A stretch of 32,844 nucleotides of DNA, taken from assembly GCF_003316765.1 (NCBI RefSeq), contig NZ_NIJF01000001.1, forward strand, positions 1 to 32,844, written 5' to 3'. The notes under the pieces are model-generated. The model worked only from the letters and a program-made list of their open reading frames with translations. It did no database searches and was not told the origin of the DNA. Shown here one piece after another: positions 28,360 through 32,844 of the stretch. Position 1 is the first letter of the stretch. Each line of letters opens with the position of its first letter. The position numbers and the translations under genes were made by a program. The DNA comes from Bacillus sp. P14.5 (GTDB lineage Bacteria; Bacillota; Bacilli; Bacillales; Bacillaceae_B).

Positions 28360-28410
28360 AATATATTAAAATCCTGTTTTGTGTCAACCTAATTATAATA
28401 ATTGGTTAAC
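28360..28410 (-). promoter_or_regulatory. bioY promoter with BirA operator
   Basis: GTCAACC at 28383-28389 and GGTTAAC at 28404-28410 form an inverted repeat with a 14-bp gap, matching the Gram-positive BirA operator pattern (GTTAACC-N14-16-GGTTAAC). On the minus strand the left half-site contains TTGACA (28387-28382), a perfect -35, and TATATT (28365-28360) follows at 16-bp spacing as the -10. BirA with biotinyl-AMP would therefore cover the -35. Confidence 0.82.
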
Positions 28411-28538
28411 TTAAATTTAAAGAAGGATTTATCTTACCCTAGAACGAAATAGAAGAGAGGGAATTTTTGCAGAGGAATTTCAGCAGTGCATCCCTTGAAC
28501 AGGTACAACCTGAAATACTTAGAAAACCAGGAGTCACA

Positions 28539-29033
28539 ATGAAAATAAATATGATCGGTTCGGTCGGCAGCGGAAAATCGACCCTTGGCAGAAGGATTTC
28601 CTCCGAAATGGGCATTCCTCTCTATGAATTGGACAACGTTGTCTGGCAGAGGAATGAAAGCGGGGATATCCGAAACAGCCCCGAAGTGCGCGACAAAGAA
28701 TTTAATAGAATCATAAAGCAGAAGGACTGGATCATTGAAGGGGTCCATCATACATGGACAACCAACGGGTTCCGTGAGGCTGATATCATTATCTATCTCG
28801 ACACCCCGGTCATGGTGAGGAACTGGCGGATCCTTAAACGCTTCACTGTCCAGAAGCTTGGCTTTGAAAAAGGAAACTACAAGCAGACTTGGAGTATGCT
28901 CAGGAAAATGTATCAGTGGAACTATCAATTCGAGAAGGTCAGTAAGCCGGAAATCATGAATATCCTTAAACCACATGGAGACAAGCTCAAAATAATCACA
29001 GACAATCGCAGCATAAAGGAGATCACTCTATGA
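28539..29033 (+). CDS. P-loop NTPase, DNA topology modulation protein / adenylate kinase-like
   Basis: The 164-residue product is a small P-loop kinase-like protein of the type annotated as DNA topology modulation protein (FlaR-like). Walker A is GSVGSGKST at residues 7-15; LYELDNVVWQ near 30 and WIIEGVHH near 67 correspond to the substrate-binding region, and IIYLDTPV near 89 to the following strand. The phosphoryl acceptor is unknown. The frame is open from 28467, but AGGAG at 28529-28533 is well placed for the ATG at 28539, and the protein then starts MKINMIGSVGSGKS, so the upstream 24 codons are discarded. It overlaps the next gene by four bases (ATGA), showing translational coupling with a HAD phosphatase. 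Confidence 0.88.
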   Translation: MKINMIGSVGSGKSTLGRRISSEMGIPLYELDNVVWQRNESGDIRNSPEVRDKEFNRIIKQKDWIIEGVHHTWTTNGFREADIIIYLDTPVMVRNWRILKRFTVQKLGFEKGNYKQTWSMLRKMYQWNYQFEKVSKPEIMNILKPHGDKLKIITDNRSIKEITL

Positions 29034-29803
29034 AATTTGTATTTGATTTGGATGGAACGATTTGTTTCAAGGGACAGCCTGTTACAGAAAGGCTCATGGA
29101 TGCGTTTGAAAAATTAACTGAAGCCGGTCATGAAGTTATTTTTGCATCAGCCAGGCCGATCCGCGACATGCTGCCGGTGATTCATCCCCGGTTTCATACC
29201 AACACTCTGATCGGCGGAAACGGCTCAATGATTTACAAGGACGGGGAACTGGTTTTTTCCCAGGCATTCCCGGAGGATGACCTGGAGCAGATCAAGGGGG
29301 TGATTAATAAGTATGAGGCCTCTTATTTGATAGATGGTGACTGGGATTATTGTTATACAGGTCCTGCCAATCACCCGATCGTGGGGAATCTCGATCAGGC
29401 AAACCTGGCAAACTCTGTGTCAATGGAAAGTCTGTACACAGTTTTGAAGGTGCTGATCCTGACGTCCAACGATTTTGAGAAGATGGCTGAAGAATTATCA
29501 CTGCTGGATGTCACTCTCCATACTCACCGAAATGAAAAGGTGATTGATATTTCTCCTGAAAATATTGATAAATGGAGCGCGCTGAAAGCGATTGGCATCG
29601 CCGAGTCAGAATACATAGCGTTTGGAAATGACGCGAACGACATCACTTTATTTCAGCATGCGGTCCATTCCGTGATGATCGGCCATCATGATGAATTATC
29701 CTGGTATGCCACTGAATCCATTTCCCTGCAAGGGGATTGTGAGGGAAGTATCATCGGGAAATTGGAGGAGCTGGCGGAGAAGCAGCGTTTGATGCTGGCG
29801 TGA
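29030..29803 (+). CDS. HAD-IIB (Cof-type) phosphatase
   Basis: The 257-residue protein is a haloacid dehalogenase superfamily hydrolase, Cof/IIB subclass, that likely dephosphorylates a small phosphorylated metabolite. Motif I is FDLDGT with the nucleophile Asp6 and acid Asp8, motif II is FASARP near residue 40 (Ser), and motif IV is FGNDANDITLF near 200. The alpha/beta cap expected of type IIB proteins lies in between (residues 80-175). Its start codon overlaps the stop of the upstream P-loop gene, so a kinase-like enzyme and a phosphatase are made together; they may act on related substrates. No ribosome binding site of its own is needed, although GGAG precedes it. Confidence 0.92.
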   Translation: MKFVFDLDGTICFKGQPVTERLMDAFEKLTEAGHEVIFASARPIRDMLPVIHPRFHTNTLIGGNGSMIYKDGELVFSQAFPEDDLEQIKGVINKYEASYLIDGDWDYCYTGPANHPIVGNLDQANLANSVSMESLYTVLKVLILTSNDFEKMAEELSLLDVTLHTHRNEKVIDISPENIDKWSALKAIGIAESEYIAFGNDANDITLFQHAVHSVMIGHHDELSWYATESISLQGDCEGSIIGKLEELAEKQRLMLA

Positions 29804-29979
29804 GTGAAATAGAGAAAATGAAAATTGCAGGCCGTCTCGGGATGCTCGTGAGGTAAGCAATACCTTTTCGGAACCCGGTGAACGATTAATGCCCCCTTTT
29901 TGCCGTCGGCGGCATGGATCTTAATCCATATACAGGTGGATCAGGTATGGGAGGATGGGAAGGTTCTATTTGATGGGTT

Positions 29980-30210
29980 TCGGTAAAAGACTGGCGGGGA
30001 GAATTTTATTAAGACTCTTTTAGAATACTTAGTATCCGGGGAACCGGATCTTGGGATTTTTCCAATAAGGCAAGGGAGGACTTTAAGATCATTTTATTAA
30101 ATACAGATAATAAAGAAGTTGATCTTTTATACAGATGGCTTGGTTTTGTTAAAAATAGAAGGTATGCAAACGCAATTCATTACGTAGTATTGGAGTGTGG
30201 CACAGAATGA
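29980..30210 (+). pseudogene. Remnant of a GNAT acetyltransferase with a frameshift
   Basis: In one frame a plus-strand stretch reads ENFIKTLLEYLVSGEPDLGI (about 29995-30060), resembling the helix after motif A. In a second frame, from about 30080 to the TGA at 30208-30210, it reads LLNTDNKEVDLLYRWLGF followed by RRYANAIHYV, the typical motif B and C-terminus of a GNAT acetyltransferase (LY..lGF). The two parts are out of frame and no intact N-terminal half is visible between 29804 and 29990. The stop codon overlaps the next start as ATGA. I judge it a 5'-truncated and frameshifted relic; the intact frame could also be restored if the assembly has an error. Confidence 0.6.
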
Positions 30211-30626
30211 CAGGGGAGGCTTCAATCTATCTGTTTTTTGCTGTTGTGCTGCTGTTTCTTACCCCATTTTTTATTATAAGTGGTATTAAAAAGGGACAGT
30301 CGCTTACGGATCAGTTTACCTCTAACGCAATATTGGTGCTCCTGTTCTTTGTTTCGGTCGGCGAGGTATTGAAGACGATGTGGGACGAAGGAAAGATGGA
30401 GCAATTCAATCAGTTTCTGTTCATCGGTTTTATTCTGGTTGGCGCGGTTCCTGCTTTGATTTTGTTTGTTTATCATTTTCCGAAAGAAATGGAAAAAATG
30501 AAGGATCCCAAGCAGTACAAACATCCGCTTGCTTACCGTTTCAGGTATTTCCTTCTGGTTATTTTATTTGCATTTCTGGGCGGGGCCCTGTTTATGCTGT
30601 ATCAAAGCTACAAGGTTGTTTTTTAA
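30207..30626 (+). CDS. Hypothetical integral membrane protein
   Basis: I do not recognise a family. The 139-residue protein has four predicted hydrophobic segments, at about residues 7-25, 40-52, 71-91 and 113-134, with a charged loop (KEMEKMKDPKQYKHP) in the second half. The frame is open from a GTG at 30195, but the ATG at 30207 forms an ATGA overlap with the stop codon of the decayed acetyltransferase, which suggests the gene was once translationally coupled to it. GGAG at 30192-30195 is 11 nt upstream, somewhat long. Its 3' end overlaps a convergent small gene by four bases. Confidence 0.7.
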   Translation: MTGEASIYLFFAVVLLFLTPFFIISGIKKGQSLTDQFTSNAILVLLFFVSVGEVLKTMWDEGKMEQFNQFLFIGFILVGAVPALILFVYHFPKEMEKMKDPKQYKHPLAYRFRYFLLVILFAFLGGALFMLYQSYKVVF

Positions 30627-30778
30627 TTTTGTTTCATACGGTTCTTTTGGATGATTTTTTTGGCTAGGCGAAAATACATGTCTGCTTCTGACTTGCTTTC
30701 CGCCTTTTGCATCAAGACTAGGAAATTTTGGAATCGAAGCTTGTCGATTGACGAGACTTTCAGCACAATTTTACGCAT
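30623..30778 (-). CDS. Small basic protein (51 aa), overlooked convergent gene
   Basis: The minus strand from 30778 encodes a 51-residue protein beginning MRKIVLKVSSIDKLRFQNF and continuing with AESKSEADMYFRLAKKI. It is rich in Lys and Arg, predicted helical, with no cysteine and no membrane segment. GGAAGGTG lies 5 nt before the ATG, a good ribosome binding site. The stop codon overlaps the last four bases of the preceding plus-strand gene. I do not recognise a family. The clear ribosome binding site and coding-like composition support a real gene; conservation would decide. Confidence 0.6.
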   Translation of the reverse strand: MRKIVLKVSSIDKLRFQNFLVLMQKAESKSEADMYFRLAKKIIQKNRMKQN

Positions 30779-30823
30779 GCGGCACCTTCCTCTGTAATGG
30801 ACAAAATTGCGTCCAATTCTCTA

Positions 30824-30852
30824 TTCAGAAAATTCTGTAAATAATGTATACT
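30824..30852 (+). promoter_or_regulatory. Probable promoter of the 144-aa membrane protein gene
   Basis: TATACT at 30847-30852 is a good -10, with TTCAGA at 30824-30829 as a weak -35 at 17-bp spacing. It lies 30 bp before the ATG at 30883. Confidence 0.55.
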
Positions 30853-30882
30853 ATTAGTAAATCAATCCAGAGGGTGGATGAA

Positions 30883-31317
30883 ATGTCCTTAATTGAATTG
30901 ATACTGTTACCGATGTTGATGGGAGGTATTGGTGGCTTAGGACATATTTTAGTTTTTAAAGGCGGCCGCTTTACATTTCCCCGTATTTTAGTGGATGAAG
31001 AAGGAGAAAAGCATTATGTCTTTGGATCCTCAAAGGATATCATTATTGGGGTGTTGGCCGGTTACTTGTCAGTATTGCCTGTTGTGGAAACTGTACCCGT
31101 CTGGTATGTGATTTATATCAGTTTATTATCCGGCATTGGCGGAAGTTCGGTCATTACGAGAAAAATCGAGCAAAACCTGGAAAGAACAAAATGGGAATAC
31201 CTTCAAGAGCTTTCAAATTATCAGCTCGAGACGACCTCTACTATAGGAGGATCTTCAAAACATAATGAGGTGAAACCTGTTGGCGAAGTCCAAGAAAGAG
31301 AAGAAAACAACAGTTAA
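30883..31317 (+). CDS. DUF4257-like membrane protein
   Basis: The 144-residue product has three hydrophobic segments at about residues 3-22, 46-64 and 68-86, with glycine-rich turns (GGIGGLGHILVFKGGRF near 12-28 and LLSGIGGSSVI near 81-91), then a hydrophilic C-terminal tail of about 50 residues. The pattern resembles DUF4257 proteins of Bacilli, but I give that name with reserve. The open frame runs from 30844, whereas AGGGTGG suits the ATG at 30883, which gives MSLIELILLP. A small gene on the same strand starts inside its last 38 bases. Confidence 0.65.
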   Translation: MSLIELILLPMLMGGIGGLGHILVFKGGRFTFPRILVDEEGEKHYVFGSSKDIIIGVLAGYLSVLPVVETVPVWYVIYISLLSGIGGSSVITRKIEQNLERTKWEYLQELSNYQLETTSTIGGSSKHNEVKPVGEVQEREENNS

Positions 31318-31447
31318 GTTGCCCCCGGAGCAATATTCCAAAGCAGAGACTTATTTGGAAAAAATAAAGGAGGCAGATAGCGTAACCGAGCTGAAGCATT
31401 ACTACTCAAAGTTTAAGAATATTATTGAGAGCTCCCAGAAATGTTAA
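31280..31447 (+). CDS. Small charged protein (55 aa) overlapping the upstream gene, TTG start
   Basis: A frame shifted relative to the upstream gene starts with TTG at 31280 and encodes 55 residues: a Lys-rich start (MAKSKKEKKTTVKLP), then EQYSKAETYLEKIKEAD and a helical end containing HYYSKFKNIIESS. GAGGTGA at 31267-31273 is 6 nt before the TTG. The gene overlaps the last 38 bases of the upstream gene, as in translationally coupled pairs, and a terminator follows the stop by 8 bases. The family is unknown. Ribosome binding site, position and terminator together make a real gene likely. Confidence 0.62.
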   Translation: MAKSKKEKKTTVKLPPEQYSKAETYLEKIKEADSVTELKHYYSKFKNIIESSQKC

Positions 31448-31454
31448 TAGCAAC

Positions 31455-31487
31455 GAGGCTGTAGCAAAAGCCGCAGTCTCTTTTTTA
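31455..31487 (+). terminator. Terminator after the 55-aa gene
   Basis: GAGGCTG at 31455-31461 pairs with CAGTCTC at 31474-31480 (one GU pair), with extra pairing in the loop, followed by six T residues. Confidence 0.85.
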
Positions 31488-31509
31488 TTGCGGGAAATTA
31501 TACGCCAAG

Positions 31510-31612
31510 CCCCTCGGAGTCGAATAGCCCTGTGAAAAATTAAAGGAAAGCCTGTCTCTTTTTCTCTTAGGGGCATTTGCCGGTCGGTGCTGAGCAGGGC
31601 GCTTACGCTTTT
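31510..31612. repeat. Dispersed ~103-bp repeat, copy 2
   Basis: From CCCTCGGAGTCGAATAGCCC to CAGGGCGCTTACGCTTTT the sequence parallels 17407-17509. A short plus-strand frame starting at 31587 within its end has no ribosome binding site and is not accepted. The rest of the gap to 31795 is AT-rich with nothing recognisable apart from the thioredoxin gene's AAGGAGG. Confidence 0.75.
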
Positions 31613-31809
31613 AGTTTTCGCGGATTTCTTTCGCAGAATTATTTATTTCTTGCAAAGGTATGTATTTAGGTCTTTAATTAATTATATGCCTGTAAGCATA
31701 TTATTTTCAAACAATACTTTTGAAAAAAGGATAATTTCTTGTTTTAAACCCAAAAGAGAAATGTGCTGAAATTACTCGGCGTTAGGAAGCAGCTACAAGG
31801 AGGATAATA

Positions 31810-32376
31810 ATGGATCTGAAACAATGGTTTGAAAAGGGGCAGACCCCTCAAGATTATATAGATGGGATGGAAGCCCACAAAGATAACCTGCAGAAGGTAT
31901 ATCAAAGCTTTACCGTACCCGAAAGCGAGAAGGAAAACTTGAAACAGCTTGCTTCGGAAAATTTGAATGTGATTGTATTGACAGAGGACTGGTGCGGGGA
32001 CGCGATGGTCAATCTCCCTGTCTTGTTAAGGATCGCGGAAGCAGCGGATATGGATGTGCGCACTCTGAACAGGGATGAAAACCTTGAATTGATGGATCAG
32101 TACTTAACAAACGGTACATCCAGGGCCATCCCGATTTTCATCTTCGTTGACAGCGACTTTACCGAGCAAGCGGTATGGGGTCCAAGGGCTCCGGTAGTCC
32201 AGCAGCTGGTGGATGAAGAGAAAGCCAAACTTCCGCCGCGCGACCATGAAACTTTCCCTGAAGCGCAAAAGGAAATGATCGGCAGGCTGACTGCCCAATA
32301 CACAGGAAGCGAAGCCATCTGGCATGAAGTCTTCCAGAGCATCAAAACGACCCTTATGAATCAAGTGCAAATGTAA
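31810..32376 (+). CDS. Thioredoxin-fold protein with a single active-site cysteine
   Basis: The 188-residue protein belongs to the thioredoxin family group with an extra N-terminal helical region (about residues 1-50). The thioredoxin core begins NLNVIVLTEDWCGDA at 51-65; the active site reads WCGDA rather than WCGPC, so only Cys62 is present. The cis-Pro strand is SRAIPIFIFVD near 103-113. With one cysteine it cannot run a classical dithiol exchange alone; it could act as a monothiol reductase or a redox sensor. AAGGAGG lies before the ATG at 31810. A terminator follows, so it is a single-gene unit. Confidence 0.85.
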   Translation: MDLKQWFEKGQTPQDYIDGMEAHKDNLQKVYQSFTVPESEKENLKQLASENLNVIVLTEDWCGDAMVNLPVLLRIAEAADMDVRTLNRDENLELMDQYLTNGTSRAIPIFIFVDSDFTEQAVWGPRAPVVQQLVDEEKAKLPPRDHETFPEAQKEMIGRLTAQYTGSEAIWHEVFQSIKTTLMNQVQM

Positions 32377-32381
32377 ATCGG

Positions 32382-32420
32382 AAGGGGACTGTCCTGAATT
32401 CAGGGCGGTCCCTTTTTGTG
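32382..32420 (+). terminator. Terminator after the thioredoxin-fold gene
   Basis: The arms at 32382-32396 and 32401-32415 (AAGGGGACTGTCCTG with CAGGGCGGTCCCTT) pair with one mismatch and a GU pair, loop AATT, followed by TTTTT. Its GGGACTGTCC core also resembles the dispersed palindrome next to it. Confidence 0.88.
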
Positions 32421-32424
32421 TGGT

Positions 32425-32476
32425 GCTGCGTTAAAGCGCTAAAAGGGACTGTCCCTCACTAGCCTTGCACGTGTTA
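32425..32476. repeat. Dispersed GGGACTGTCCC palindrome, copy 4
   Basis: The left arm (GCGTTAAAGCGCTAAAAGGGA, ending at 32448) and the right arm from 32452 to 32476 are imperfect inverted copies around CTG. The left arm is nearly identical to the left arm of copy 2. Confidence 0.8.
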
Positions 32477-32529
32477 CAAAATATGGAAGTCTGTGGATAA
32501 AAAATAAAAATGCTTCCCTAAACGCAAAA

Positions 32530-32844
32530 AAAGCCCTAATGTAGAAGATGCAGGACCATACTTGTTCCCAAATCTTCTACAAAAGGAGCTCATCACAATG
32601 AGTAAAAGTATAGGTCATGAGACGTTAATTTGTCAATGTTTAAAGTTATTGCCAACCGAGCACCTTAGATGTCCGCTGCTCGACTACAGAAAGAAGCTTA
32701 AAACAGAGTCCTTAATCAAAGTTTTTATCGCTGGCCAGTTAGATCAGTGGAATTCCTACAATCGTATGGAAGAGAAGCTATTCGCCCACCCATCTTTACG
32801 CGAGGAATTGGATCTCGATATGATCAGCGGCTCGCAATTAAGTC
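32530..32844 (+). mobile_element. Left part of an IS4-family insertion sequence (cut by window end)
   Basis: The element enters just before the transposase gene. The true left end is not certain; a GTAGAAGAT/ATCTTCTAC inverted repeat at 32541-32549 and 32572-32580 lies in the leader and could form a hairpin that limits read-in translation. The right end is outside the window. Confidence 0.6.
32598..32844 (+). CDS. IS4-family transposase, N-terminal part
   Basis: The frame begins with ATG at 32598 behind AAGGAG and is still open at the window end, giving 82 residues. The start MSKSIGHETLICQCLKLLP, followed by HLRCPLLDYRKKLKT, an IKVFIAGQLDQWNSY segment and RMEEKLFAHPSLREEL, matches the N-terminal region of IS4Bsu1-type DDE transposases of Bacilli. 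The catalytic residues lie downstream and cannot be seen, so it is unknown whether the copy is intact. It marks the boundary to an accessory insertion. Confidence 0.85.
   Translation, partial: MSKSIGHETLICQCLKLLPTEHLRCPLLDYRKKLKTESLIKVFIAGQLDQWNSYNRMEEKLFAHPSLREELDLDMISGSQLS

Noticed and set aside
29804..29979. Additional gene between the HAD phosphatase and the GNAT remnant
   Set aside because: All frames carry early stops and no ribosome binding site precedes the short ones.
31587..31769. 60-codon plus-strand open frame
   Set aside because: It begins inside the dispersed repeat and lacks a ribosome binding site; hydrophobic content comes from AT-rich DNA.

Overview
The window is a chromosomal segment of a low-to-mid GC Firmicute of the family Bacillaceae. 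Most genes start behind strong GGAGG-type ribosome binding sites, and the order purD, yerA, yerB, yerC, pcrB, pcrA, ligA, camS, putP, gatC, gatA, gatB matches the Bacillus subtilis purD-to-gatCAB region. The many short dispersed repeats recall marine/soil Bacillus relatives such as Rossellomorea, but the genus is a guess. No rRNA, tRNA, CRISPR array or prophage is visible.

Layout. 1-2330: a 52-bp tandem repeat array, the last gene of the purine operon (purD), a 38-codon membrane protein gene antisense to the purD 3' end, palindromic repeats and a DUF2892 membrane protein. 2478-5800: yerA (adenine deaminase family), yerB lipoprotein and yerC regulator, closed by a strong terminator. 6100-12540: pcrB (lipid synthesis), then pcrA helicase, ligA DNA ligase and camS lipoprotein, a repair cluster with a perfect GAAC-N4-GTTC LexA-type box in front of pcrA. 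12628-13881: an M29 aminopeptidase homologue that has lost two metal ligands. 14460-16350: putP proline symporter with a cre-like site and a perfect inverted repeat upstream. 16364-17360: two tandem paralogous, extremely acidic lipoproteins built on an 11-residue period, the first behind a SigB-like promoter. 17607-21440: GDSL hydrolase, YueI, a 358-bp repeat element with 14-bp terminal inverted repeats, an AbrB/AmoA-family membrane protein and a cupin. 21872-25125: gatCAB, the glutamyl-tRNA(Gln) amidotransferase operon. 25205-28410: a second 52-bp tandem repeat array, a zinc-ribbon membrane protein, a VOC protein, then bioB and bioY behind a BirA-type operator. 28539-31490: a P-loop kinase-like gene coupled to a HAD phosphatase, a decayed GNAT acetyltransferase, small membrane proteins and two small genes. 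31810-32376: a thioredoxin-fold protein. 32598-end: the start of an IS4-family transposase cut by the window edge.

Working together: PcrA and LigA serve replication and repair; GatCAB is essential for making Gln-tRNA(Gln); BioY imports biotin while BioB performs only the last biosynthetic step. The least explained content is intergenic: three loci of tandem units all 51-53 bp long, four copies of a palindrome centred on GGGACAGTCCC or GGGACTGTCCC, a TIR-bounded structured repeat, and several overlooked short genes.
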